DNA of 64,000 bases from the NCBI RefSeq assembly GCF_032191465.1, contig NZ_JAQOUE010000002.1, positions 482,409-546,408 on the forward strand. Direction: 5' to 3'. The DNA comes from Candidatus Nitronereus thalassa (GTDB lineage: Bacteria; Nitrospirota; Nitrospiria; Nitrospirales; UBA8639). Positions 9,519-17,430 of this stretch are shown here, one piece after another; the stretch's first letter is position 1, and every line of letters starts with the position of its first letter. Position numbers and translations under genes: made by a program. Below the pieces are notes generated by a model, which did no database searches, was not told where the DNA came from, and worked only from the letters and a program-made list of their open reading frames with translations.

Positions 9519-9557
9519 AAAAAAAGGGGGGTGGGTTTTCCCCCACCCCCCTTTTTT
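9519..9557 (-). terminator. Strong intrinsic terminator of respiratory operon 1
   Basis: A perfect stem pairs GGGGGGTGGG with CCCACCCCCC, extended by A/T pairs, around a six-base loop. Reading the minus strand, a run of seven T follows the stem. It lies 40 bp after the stop of the dihaem/EBDH gene. The A/T symmetry would let it act in both directions. Confidence 0.9.
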
Positions 9558-9596
9558 CATTCCAGGACCATTTTGGCCCAAGAGCTGATATGTAAA

Positions 9597-11429
9597 TTAG
9601 GCCTGGCCTTGCGCCTTACGGCGATTGGCACGTCGACCAAGCACCCAACCTTCTAAAATGATGATTCCCACAGCCATTAAAGCAGGGTAGATGTATGTAG
9701 TGGTTGGAATTGGTGGCTCCATCACGAGGTAGTAAAACGCGGAAACCGCCATTTTCCGTCCCACATCACCATTATGGCCATCCCATGCAAAAAATACCAT
9801 GGGAATGTATTTTCCACTCTCTAAATAGGCTACTTCTTCATAATCGCCTTTAAGAGGACGCTTGATAATCACGGTCCACCGGCCATGAACCCACTCTGCT
9901 TTTACCACAGAGACTTCTTCTTGAAAGTCCAAATCATAGAAGTCCATATCCCAGCCAGTTCCTTCATACACCCCTAGGTGTCCATCTGCTGTCCATTTGG
10001 TGATATCAGCAGCAAAATTCTCATCTCCCCAGAAGTACCGTGGTTTACGTGGCGCGGGTAACTCCTGCCATTTTCGTGGGAATTGAAACGCAATTCCATC
10101 GTTAAAAACTTGGTATCCATCTTTTTGTTTGGCAGCAATGGATTCGGGATGGAATCGCTCATCCTTAAACAGCGAGCCATTGGGTTGCTGTTCTTCAATC
10201 CCATAATCACCGAGATTAACTTCGGTTCTATCCCAGTCGACTTCGCCCTCCTGAATACTCTTCGTTCGGTCGTCCCATTTGAACATAAATAGGATATGCT
10301 CATCGTTATATACTGATTGCACCCAGGCATCATCAATACGATTCACGAAGTTTCTTGGTTTATGAGTAATTTGCCCCCCCAGAGCCACCCAAATTCTTGG
10401 AGCGGTCTTCCAAGCTTCTCCGTTTTCATCCGTAGGTAGTTCCCCTTCCACAAATTTTGATGGAATTACGAACGTACCTTTGGGCTTATCTGTTTGAGGA
10501 TCTATTGGCAAAGGTTGCGCCGCGTTAAATGCAGCAGCGGTTTCCTCACTAACTGTCCCATTGGGAGCATCTATCTCGACCTGTCTTTCACACAGGGAAT
10601 TTACATAATTGGCAATATCCCAACGATCCGCGATACTCGTAGTATCAGCAAATGATGGCATTGGGGTCCCATTAATACCAGTGGAAAACGTACGGAAGAT
10701 ATTTTTTACATTGTAAGGATCTTGCCGACTCCCACGAAAATTCCAACACTTATGCCAATCCGCTGGTTGAATAGAAAAACCCCAGTCGTCTTTCAAATTA
10801 AAGGCGTTGCCATCCCCGCGACCTTCCATGCCATGACATTCAACACATTTTTTCTCTTGGACCAATTCTGATCCACGCTTGATGGATTCAGGAGTTTTTG
10901 GTGTCGCTTGAATTTTATCTAGTTCCAAAACATAAAAATCTTCAAACTCCGTATCTTGCCAGTCGCGATCCTTCACGAGTTGAGTGCTGACAAACGCAAT
11001 TACATCCTTTCGTTGTTCTTCCGTTAAGATTCCTTCCCACGAAGGCATTGCCGAACCCGGAAGACCATGGGTCACAGTTTGGAGAAGATCAAGGTTTACA
11101 ACTGGCAATTGTCCGCTTGCAGTATGACGAATTTTGAAGGTTCCCTGCACAAAGTTCCTTGGGCGTGGCCACAATCGTACTGCACCAGGTCCATCCCCCG
11201 CACCCTCAACCCCATGACACCAAACACATTTAGTAAAATATACTCGCTTTCCTGATTCTATTTGTTCTGCACTTGGTGGAGGAGCTGCTGTTTGTTTCAC
11301 AAAACCCTCTGGTGGACCATCTTGTGCCCAACCTGATATTGGTAGACATGCTCCAAGTAGAAAACTTAATCCTACTGTGAGAGCAAAACGTCTTGATGTG
11401 CTCGCCTTGAATTTCAAGTTACTGTTCAT
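9597..11429 (-). CDS. Dihaem cytochrome c fused to an ethylbenzene-dehydrogenase-like haem domain (NxrC-like)
   Basis: The 610-residue product has a signal peptide (FALTVGLSFLLGACLPISGWAQ) and two class I cytochrome c domains with haem motifs CVWCH (68-72) and CVECH (195-199) and probable Met ligands in SAMPSW and TPMPSF. About 250 residues typical of the ethylbenzene dehydrogenase gamma family (APRIWVALGGQITHKPRNFVNRIDDAWV) follow, then a C-terminal membrane anchor (IYPALMAVGIIILEGWVLG). That fold binds haem b in gamma subunits of DMSO-reductase-type enzymes, including candidate NxrC proteins. The likely role is periplasmic electron transfer between a molybdoenzyme and the oxidase upstream in the operon. 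ATG 11429 is chosen over the frame's longer start because AGAGGA precedes it and the signal peptide begins there. Confidence 0.85.
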   Translation of the reverse strand: MNSNLKFKASTSRRFALTVGLSFLLGACLPISGWAQDGPPEGFVKQTAAPPPSAEQIESGKRVYFTKCVWCHGVEGAGDGPGAVRLWPRPRNFVQGTFKIRHTASGQLPVVNLDLLQTVTHGLPGSAMPSWEGILTEEQRKDVIAFVSTQLVKDRDWQDTEFEDFYVLELDKIQATPKTPESIKRGSELVQEKKCVECHGMEGRGDGNAFNLKDDWGFSIQPADWHKCWNFRGSRQDPYNVKNIFRTFSTGINGTPMPSFADTTSIADRWDIANYVNSLCERQVEIDAPNGTVSEETAAAFNAAQPLPIDPQTDKPKGTFVIPSKFVEGELPTDENGEAWKTAPRIWVALGGQITHKPRNFVNRIDDAWVQSVYNDEHILFMFKWDDRTKSIQEGEVDWDRTEVNLGDYGIEEQQPNGSLFKDERFHPESIAAKQKDGYQVFNDGIAFQFPRKWQELPAPRKPRYFWGDENFAADITKWTADGHLGVYEGTGWDMDFYDLDFQEEVSVVKAEWVHGRWTVIIKRPLKGDYEEVAYLESGKYIPMVFFAWDGHNGDVGRKMAVSAFYYLVMEPPIPTTTYIYPALMAVGIIILEGWVLGRRANRRKAQGQA

Positions 11430-11487
11430 TGTTTTCCTCTTCAAATTGCCAGTCAACAATTGTTCGGTTAACACCATATCAATCTGG

Positions 11488-12453
11488 TTAATCCCATGTA
11501 CGGGGATAATACCCGGTGTGCCAATATTCAAACATTACCACTTTCCAGATTTCATCAACCGTAAGATGTTGTTCCCAAGGCGGCATAACGGAAGCCCAAG
11601 GGAACCCTTCCCCAGGCAGTCCAATACCACCTTTCGCTACACGCCAAAATACAAAAGTCTCTTGCAACTGGGCAATTGTTCCAGCATCAGTGAAGTTAGC
11701 CGGAATTGGATTAAAGGCATAGGCCCACAGCCCGCGACCATTCAGGTTATCGCCGTGACAGAAGTGGCAATTTTGAAAGAATATTTCTCCACCTTCACGC
11801 ACATACTTCGTATAACCCTCAGCGTTGGGATCCCAAGGATTAAAATTTGGATCGTTCACATCTTTCATGAGGCGACCCATGGCCTGCTCTACAATTCTTT
11901 CATCGGTATAGGCTTGGTCATATTTGCCTTCTTTATTCACGCGGTAAGGATTTTGAACCGTTTGCAGTACAAAAGTTTTTCCTTGAACCTTTGTTGTAGC
12001 TGGCGGTGCTGGATGCACTGTTCGTAACTCAATGGGCTCTTCAAAACTTGGCAGGAACGAATTGTATGCAAATCCACCCAATGCCAATGGTATAACAATG
12101 AGGGCGACAACTCTAACTGCCTTGTGGAATCCAGTAATCCCATCCATCACATTAAGGATAGGTCGCTTAAATTCTTCCCAGGCACCCTGTGATCCGGAAA
12201 CCCACATAAAGATTCCACATGCTGACACTGTGCCGTAAATGGCTCTCACACTAAAAGGAATAGGAGGATAAATTCGGTACTTAAGATAGAGTTGAATGTA
12301 TATCCATACTCCAATTCCAGCCCAGAAGGCCGAAATTCCCATTCCTGCCTTTTTTAGCGACCAGTTGATCAAGGCAAACACTAAGATTGAACAAGCCAAT
12401 TCAGAAATCATCTGCATTGGCATGTAGCCTTCTACTAACTTTAACCAGGTCAT
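11488..12453 (-). CDS. Membrane-anchored monohaem cytochrome c
   Basis: A 321-residue protein with several N-terminal membrane spans (about residues 16-32, 40-56, 71-88) and another near 115-130 (VVALIVIPLALGGFAYNSF). A periplasmic cytochrome c domain follows, with haem motif CHFCH (229-233) and probable Met ligand in SVMPPWEQHL near residue 290. The spans suggest anchoring next to the oxidase in the inner membrane. It lies between two other cytochrome genes transcribed in the same direction. ATG 12453 is preceded by CAGGAG at good spacing. The multi-span N-terminus is unlike a simple cytochrome c and may form an integral subunit of the oxidase complex. Confidence 0.85.
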   Translation of the reverse strand: MTWLKLVEGYMPMQMISELACSILVFALINWSLKKAGMGISAFWAGIGVWIYIQLYLKYRIYPPIPFSVRAIYGTVSACGIFMWVSGSQGAWEEFKRPILNVMDGITGFHKAVRVVALIVIPLALGGFAYNSFLPSFEEPIELRTVHPAPPATTKVQGKTFVLQTVQNPYRVNKEGKYDQAYTDERIVEQAMGRLMKDVNDPNFNPWDPNAEGYTKYVREGGEIFFQNCHFCHGDNLNGRGLWAYAFNPIPANFTDAGTIAQLQETFVFWRVAKGGIGLPGEGFPWASVMPPWEQHLTVDEIWKVVMFEYWHTGYYPRTWD

Positions 12454-12497
12454 TGTGTAAACTCCTGTTTTATATTTTCAGAGCTTGGGAATACGGT

Positions 12498-13814
12498 TCA
12501 ATTAAATTCGTCTAACGCTGGGGGTTCTTTTCCCTCTTCCAATCGTGACAAATAATCCACAATTTTATTTACGGCACCAGCACTTAATTTCACCCCAAAA
12601 TCCTTTGGCATTTGATTATCAGGGTAATCTTTGACCACATAGGCGCTGGGCTTCAAAATTGATTCCGTAATGTATTCACGAGCTGATTTTGCTCTTCCCT
12701 GATAACCAGGATCCTTCATACGTTTAACGGCATTGCTTCCCTCCATCAACAAGGGACCAACCTTACCCGTCGCCCCCTCAATGCCCGGAATCGTGTGGCA
12801 TGCCGGACAACCAGCCTTCATGAAGAGATCTGTAATGGGCTCTTCACCTGTTGCAAGAACACCGCCGGCTGCCTCATCGCCACCTGCACTTGCTTTTGGG
12901 CGATCTGCCTCAGGAATAAACTTTTCATAGGAGGCCTGAATTTCATCATAAGTCGGCGGATCTTTACCTTCCCGAACGTACATCCAGGTATCAACTGCTG
13001 CCATCTCACCAATAGTCAGTGATATCGGTGGCTTATGAATTCTAGGCATAGGACTTTCCGTATCATTCGAGCCTTTCACTCCAAAACCAGGAACCACGAA
13101 ACAATTCGGGCAAGCATGTGATTCAGCAATATATTCCTGCCCTGTTGTAGCCGTCCCTGAGCCCTCAAACGCTTCTTTTTGAACCGTATCGCGGGCTGCC
13201 GGATCGTTCATATGATATTTTTCGTGCTTAAGCCTTTCTTCAGCTCTAGCAGGAATATCCCAAAGGTTTGGTGCTCTTTCACTCAAAAACCCCTGATTAA
13301 ATCCGTGACAGAGAGGACATTGGCCTTTTCCTATGGCACCCTGAACCTTACTCTGCCCAAGACCGCCAAAAATAATCTTTTCGCCTTCATCGCCCAATTG
13401 CTGGGCAGACATACTTTGGAAATCTAGCTTCACCTCCGGAGGAGGGAATCCCCCTTCTACCTGGGGCAACCAATTTCCATAACCCGACAAGGCAGCGGCA
13501 ACAAAGAACATAAACCCGCCAATTTTCATTAGCGCACTTATGTTTGAAAAATAGATTCCCATCAAAAACGTCAAACTGGTAATCATCACCAGAGAGATAG
13601 GCAACTTCCCATCATCAACCCCAAAATTATCCCGATAGTTGACAATTGCGATTAACAACATGACGGAGGCAATTAATCCGATCATGGTATTAAAAGTCAT
13701 GTTCTTTTTTACTTCAGGGTCTTTCACCTTCGTTTGCTTATAAAGGGAAATCCCAACAACCAAGGCTAAAAATGGCCAACCAAATGCGATTGCCTCCGTT
13801 AATAATTCAAGCAC
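12498..13814 (-). CDS. Membrane-anchored cytochrome c with two CxxCH motifs and one CxxC without His
   Basis: About 438 residues. Four N-terminal membrane spans are visible (FLALVVGISLY, MIGLIASVMLLIAIV, SLVMITSLTFLMGIYF, GGFMFFVAAALSGYG). The periplasmic part has CPLCH and CPACH haem motifs near residues 166-170 and 336-340. Between them, near 235, is CPNCF, which keeps the cysteine pair but has Phe in place of the haem-ligating His. It is part of the bd-like oxidase operon and probably feeds it electrons. I choose GTG 13814 because GGAGGG lies just upstream. The ATG at 13829 has no ribosome site, and a 15-bp hairpin ends 2 bp before it. Confidence 0.8.
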   Translation of the reverse strand: MLELLTEAIAFGWPFLALVVGISLYKQTKVKDPEVKKNMTFNTMIGLIASVMLLIAIVNYRDNFGVDDGKLPISLVMITSLTFLMGIYFSNISALMKIGGFMFFVAAALSGYGNWLPQVEGGFPPPEVKLDFQSMSAQQLGDEGEKIIFGGLGQSKVQGAIGKGQCPLCHGFNQGFLSERAPNLWDIPARAEERLKHEKYHMNDPAARDTVQKEAFEGSGTATTGQEYIAESHACPNCFVVPGFGVKGSNDTESPMPRIHKPPISLTIGEMAAVDTWMYVREGKDPPTYDEIQASYEKFIPEADRPKASAGGDEAAGGVLATGEEPITDLFMKAGCPACHTIPGIEGATGKVGPLLMEGSNAVKRMKDPGYQGRAKSAREYITESILKPSAYVVKDYPDNQMPKDFGVKLSAGAVNKIVDYLSRLEEGKEPPALDEFN

Positions 13815-13830
13815 CTTGTTACCCTCCATC

Positions 13831-13871
13831 AATATTGACCCTCTCGTTCATGGGAGGAGAGGGTCAATATT
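13831..13871 (-). other. Perfect 15-bp intercistronic hairpin between oxidase and cytochrome c genes
   Basis: AATATTGACCCTCTC pairs exactly with GAGAGGGTCAATATT across an 11-nt loop. It lies 44 bp after the oxidase stop and directly before the ribosome site of the cytochrome gene. No T-run follows on the minus strand, so it is not a standard terminator in the operon's direction. It is more likely an mRNA-stabilising or processing element, or a translational control. Confidence 0.8.
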
Positions 13872-13914
13872 TTTAATTCAGCTTTTTCGTTAAAATTTCA
13901 GTCTTTTTTCTATC

Positions 13915-15891
13915 TTAATTTCCACCAGCGGGCTGTGGTGAAGGAATTCCCTGTGCAGGCTCCTTAGCCGCCACCGGGGCCTTCTTAGTACCCAGAGTTC
14001 CGAGCCAAAAGACAAACATAATGGAAATCCAGAAAAATAACACATTAAACGAAATCACATTGGCGGCAAATCCAATGGTGTGAGTGTAGGCCCAAGGAGA
14101 ATTATCTCGCATAATTTCATTCACGTGCCAGAACAGCCTTACGGAAGATCGGATATAACCCATCAATCCCATCATCCAAGTAAAGGCAGTGGCTAACATG
14201 ATAAGGGCATACTGAGAGCGAGGGGCAATCTTTCCGTACTCAATTGGACCAATTTCTTTTGCCCCCTTCAACATCATTAGATTGATTGTTGACCCGATAA
14301 ACAAACAGGACAGCGTCCCAGCCACCTGAGGCACGGACAACCCAATTCGAACGTTTGCCGGAATAAAATACCCGTAGCAAGCCACCCAAATATTATTGAT
14401 ATGTCCCACCACAAAGAAGGTGATCAAGAAGATATTTCCAAAACTTGCCCAGCTTACCGCCGGCAATTTATTTCCCCTCTGATACCAAATGAAACTTGCG
14501 ATCGTTATCATGATAATCGCATTGATACCGCCATTTTTGGCCGACATTACGCCATAGTTACCCAACACCGGATGCTGCTGACCACCCATGGCTTTCAATT
14601 CTGCCGGCGTCATCACGATAGTGTGAGGCGTAATGAATACGAGGAGACCGACGACCAAGATGAATACGAAGTACTTAATATACCTCTGAAACCTATCACC
14701 CCCAGTCATCCTTCCAAGGGCTTGCCAGAGATAGTAGTTAGTGGTCAAGAATAGAATCCCGATCATGGTAGCCTGAATAATGAACAACCAAGCAAGCAAA
14801 CCACCCATCAAAGTGATACCCATTTGCTGTCTATAGGCATACACCTCACGCATCAACCAATATCCAGCAAAGGGAAGGGGAATTAAGAATGCCACCCCTA
14901 GTGACATAGCAATGTAACCCATCCAATCATAATGGGCTCGCTCTTCATCCGTCTTTGCTGATAAAAATCTATAGGCGGCATAGGCGGCTACCACACCACC
15001 ACCAAACGCCATATTCCCAAGAATGCGATGCACGTTAAGAGGATTCCAAAGGGCGGTATGCAGAACGTGCCAAATATTTCCCAAATAACGACCCTGCTCA
15101 TCAACACCAGCAGGAGACATCATGAAAGCGATCCAGGAATTCGCCAAGAACATCAGCACAGTCCCAATAACGTTCAGAACCACGGACATACTGACGTGGA
15201 TCCACTTCAGCAGTCCCTCTTTCATCTTGTCCCAACCATAGTAGTAGATGTATAGGCATCCACTTTCCGCCACAAACATCAAGGCATATATATGCATGAC
15301 AGGTCGGAAGATACTGGAGAGGTAACCAAAGAAGGAAGGATACAGCGTCAGGAAGGTAAAGATGAGAATTCCACCGAGAATTGCCGTTAACGAATAAGCG
15401 GTAAGACTGATTTTAATAAAGTCATAGGCAAGCTGATCATACTTCTTTGCCATCGCCTTATCTTTACTAATCAACCCCGCAAACTCAATGCACATACAAA
15501 AGATAGGGACTGCTAGCACAAAGCTTCCATAGTAGAGATGTTGCTGATTGGCCACCCAGAGAAGAACGCGGCTTTCAAAGTTGTATCGTGGATAAAACTC
15601 TGCCGTATCCTCAGTTTTGGGAGCAGGAGCCCCTACGACAGGCCCCTCGGTTTTGTAATATACATCACGACCAACCTCAACTTTTTCCCCCTCTACTTCA
15701 CCTTCAGCTTCGGCTGCAGCTTTTTGAGCTGCAAGGACCTCAGGAGGAGGACCACCTGCTGATCCGCCACCGCCGCCAGCTAAAGCCGGAAGCGCCACAA
15801 AAATTGGGAGCACCAACATCGCTCCCATCGCAAATAAACCTGTGACGGCCAGAATTTTCTTCTTAGCCTGTCCTAAATTGAGGCGACCCAT
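13915..15891 (-). CDS. Cytochrome bd-like oxidase, long Nitrospira type (copy 1)
   Basis: A 658-residue polytopic membrane protein. It starts at ATG 15891, preceded by a perfect AAAGGAGGT; the frame's earlier Met at 15963 lacks one. A hydrophobic N-terminal segment is followed by a Gly/Ala/Glu linker and a CydA-like core: NQQHLYYGSFVLAVPIF with a probable haem His, VAESGCLYIYYYGWD, NSWIAFMMSPAG, NVHRILGNMAFGG, FAGYWLMREVYAYRQQMG. An extra C-terminal set of spans contains TPHTIVMTPAELKAMGGQQHPVLG and GHINNIWVACYGYF. It is longer than ordinary CydA and conserves more His, as described for the putative terminal oxidase of Nitrospira. Operon context with cytochromes c argues for a cytochrome c rather than quinol donor. 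Copy 2 is at 19486-21357, at about 60% identity by eye. Confidence 0.88.
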   Translation of the reverse strand: MGRLNLGQAKKKILAVTGLFAMGAMLVLPIFVALPALAGGGGGSAGGPPPEVLAAQKAAAEAEGEVEGEKVEVGRDVYYKTEGPVVGAPAPKTEDTAEFYPRYNFESRVLLWVANQQHLYYGSFVLAVPIFCMCIEFAGLISKDKAMAKKYDQLAYDFIKISLTAYSLTAILGGILIFTFLTLYPSFFGYLSSIFRPVMHIYALMFVAESGCLYIYYYGWDKMKEGLLKWIHVSMSVVLNVIGTVLMFLANSWIAFMMSPAGVDEQGRYLGNIWHVLHTALWNPLNVHRILGNMAFGGGVVAAYAAYRFLSAKTDEERAHYDWMGYIAMSLGVAFLIPLPFAGYWLMREVYAYRQQMGITLMGGLLAWLFIIQATMIGILFLTTNYYLWQALGRMTGGDRFQRYIKYFVFILVVGLLVFITPHTIVMTPAELKAMGGQQHPVLGNYGVMSAKNGGINAIIMITIASFIWYQRGNKLPAVSWASFGNIFLITFFVVGHINNIWVACYGYFIPANVRIGLSVPQVAGTLSCLFIGSTINLMMLKGAKEIGPIEYGKIAPRSQYALIMLATAFTWMMGLMGYIRSSVRLFWHVNEIMRDNSPWAYTHTIGFAANVISFNVLFFWISIMFVFWLGTLGTKKAPVAAKEPAQGIPSPQPAGGN

Positions 15892-15985
15892 GACCAACCT
15901 CCTTTGTTCTTTGAACAAACTCAAAGAGCCTAAATATTTTTGAAGTTCTTTCATTACGTTCAACTCTATTCACCTAAAAACTAGG

Positions 15986-16102
15986 CTAGCGAAGAATATA
16001 GAAGTAATCCAGTCCCTGCATGTCCATAAGGAACCAATCTAGGAACTGAAAATACCCCACCGAAATGACCAACGAAATAATGACATAAATGATTTTCTGC
16101 AT
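15986..16102 (-). CDS. 38-residue single-span micro-protein upstream of the oxidase
   Basis: ATG 16102 is preceded by AAGGAGGAG at ideal spacing. The product is 38 residues with one hydrophobic helix (IIYVIISLVISVGYF) and an aromatic tail (QFLDWFLMDM, LDYFYILR). It lies 94 bp upstream of the bd-like oxidase start on the same strand. By position, size and one-helix form it resembles the small accessory subunits of other terminal oxidases (CydX, CcoQ), although no sequence similarity is evident. The function is inferred from context only. It is too short for standard gene callers. Confidence 0.7.
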   Translation of the reverse strand: MQKIIYVIISLVISVGYFQFLDWFLMDMQGLDYFYILR

Positions 16103-16164
16103 TCCCACTCCTCCTTAGCAAGAGCTACTACCTGTCAACCAAGGGAAAACAATTACTCCACCGA

Positions 16165-16278
16165 TCAGCATGGGCATTGAATCCCAGCGAACCAGTAAAA
16201 GAACCAAAAGCTTACCGCGCAGGTGACATAAAAAATCGCCTTCCCCACCTTGGTTTCGATTGAATCAGTTTTTGCCAT
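16165..16278 (-). CDS. 37-residue single-span micro-protein with C-terminal CxC
   Basis: ATG 16278 follows a GGGG-type ribosome site. The 37-residue product has a charged N-terminus (MAKTDSIETKVGK), one aromatic-rich helix (AIFYVTCAVSFWFFYWFAG) and ends IQCPC. It is the first gene I can see in respiratory operon 1, 62 bp before the other micro-ORF. A Lys-containing soluble N-terminus and one helix are typical of small respiratory accessory subunits. The terminal Cys-Pro-Cys could bind a metal or be oxidised. Homology was not testable here. Confidence 0.6.
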   Translation of the reverse strand: MAKTDSIETKVGKAIFYVTCAVSFWFFYWFAGIQCPC

Positions 16279-16385
16279 TTTTTACCCCTAAATACTTAAA
16301 TAGTTAACACTAATTAATTGTACTCTTGACTCTTTTCTCTCCGATATGATACTCATCGATCACTTTTACAAACGAGGTCAAATAA

Positions 16386-16490
16386 ATGCGAAATAACGCA
16401 AAAGTGTTCGATATTATAGTGCTGGCTGGAATGGTTGTCAATATTCTTTTGGCCGTCTTTTTGATTCTCTACTACTTTGATTTCCTTTAA
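16386..16490 (+). CDS. 34-residue single-span micro-protein, plus strand
   Basis: ATG 16386 is preceded by GAGGT at about 7 nt. The 34-residue product is MRNNAKVFD followed by one long hydrophobic helix (IIVLAGMVVNILLAVFLILYY) and FDFL. It is one of few plus-strand genes in this half of the window and ends 8 bp before the convergent FGE-fold gene. TTGACT at 16326 and a TATGAT/GATACT element near 16345-16353 could form a weak promoter. The charge pattern (positive N-terminus, acidic C-terminus) predicts an N-in/C-out membrane peptide. Function unknown. Confidence 0.45.
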   Translation: MRNNAKVFDIIVLAGMVVNILLAVFLILYYFDFL

Positions 16491-16498
16491 AATTCCTT

Positions 16499-17404
16499 TT
16501 ACGCCTTAGATTTTTTGTTCTGGGCTTGGTCAGGGTTTTTATCTAATTGTGAAGTCGCGCACCTGAACCCGATGGTTTCATCTCGGAAATCGGGGATCAT
16601 AAAACTCCTCGCGGTAATTCGCAGATCGCTCCCATGGCTGGTATACCCAGCCCCACGAAGCGTTTTATACCCACCATGATCAGCCGAATTAACCTCCCTG
16701 GGCTCATTGGGGTTTACCGCCTGTTCTTCGTACCAGTTCTCCACCCATTCCATCATATTCCCAAACCCATCATAGATTCCAAAGGGGCTACGGTCTAATG
16801 GAAAAGAACCCACAGGGGCTGTGGCTTCATATCCATCTTCCGGACCTCCCAGATTCGCCTTAAAGATTCTTGGAGAATTTCCCCATGGCCACAACCGACC
16901 ATCGATCCCCCTCATAGCTTTTTCCCATTCAGCCTCGGTGGGCAGTCGATATCCCTTCCAGCGGCAATACGCATCCGCATCATGCCAGGATACGTAGGCC
17001 ACCGGCTGATTCGGGCTTCGGAGTTGAGTAAGCCGTTTCGCGTACCTGGAAGGTGGACCAGGATTTCGATGTCCCGTTTCCTCCACAAATTCTGCATAAT
17101 GATGATTGGTGACTTCATGACGAGCAATCCAATACCCTTTAAGCATGACAATACGCTCCGGTCGTTCATTAAAACCACCTTGTTTTGTTCCCAGAATAAA
17201 TTCCCCTGGGGGAATATGGACCATTTCTTCTGGAATTATCTCGACAGGAGCATCAGGAGCTTGGGGATTTTGAAGGGGTTCAGCCATTTCCGCAAGATCT
17301 GGATCAGGGGGGGGAGAAGAAGTTCCTCGCAAAATCCCTGAGACTGGCATGCCAATCATGAATAGGATCACGGCCGCAAGAATCAGCTTTAATCGGATAT
17401 CCAT
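16499..17404 (-). CDS. Membrane-anchored FGE-fold protein without catalytic cysteines (copy A)
   Basis: A 301-residue protein with an N-terminal anchor (LILAAVILFMIGMPVSGIL) and a periplasmic domain of the formylglycine-generating-enzyme/SUMF1 family from about residue 58: MVHIPPGEFILGT, RHEVTNHHYAEFVEETG, YRLPTEAEWEKAMRG, PFGIYDGFGNMMEWVENW, TIGFRCATS. In true FGE two cysteines sit in the segment before the final GFRCA. Here that segment reads SHGSDLRITARS, with none, so sulfatase activation is unlikely and no sulfatase is nearby. A binding or assembly role for neighbouring respiratory proteins is inferred. Tandem paralogue of the next gene, with a 26-bp gap. Confidence 0.85.
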   Translation of the reverse strand: MDIRLKLILAAVILFMIGMPVSGILRGTSSPPPDPDLAEMAEPLQNPQAPDAPVEIIPEEMVHIPPGEFILGTKQGGFNERPERIVMLKGYWIARHEVTNHHYAEFVEETGHRNPGPPSRYAKRLTQLRSPNQPVAYVSWHDADAYCRWKGYRLPTEAEWEKAMRGIDGRLWPWGNSPRIFKANLGGPEDGYEATAPVGSFPLDRSPFGIYDGFGNMMEWVENWYEEQAVNPNEPREVNSADHGGYKTLRGAGYTSHGSDLRITARSFMIPDFRDETIGFRCATSQLDKNPDQAQNKKSKA

Positions 17405-17430
17405 GAGTTAAGAACAACACCGTTTATACA

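Noticed and set aside
9504..9546. Extended N-terminus of MobA (start at 9546)
   Set aside because: The extra codons run through the terminator hairpin and encode Pro/Phe-rich sequence. The family's nucleotide-binding loop fits the ATG at 9504.
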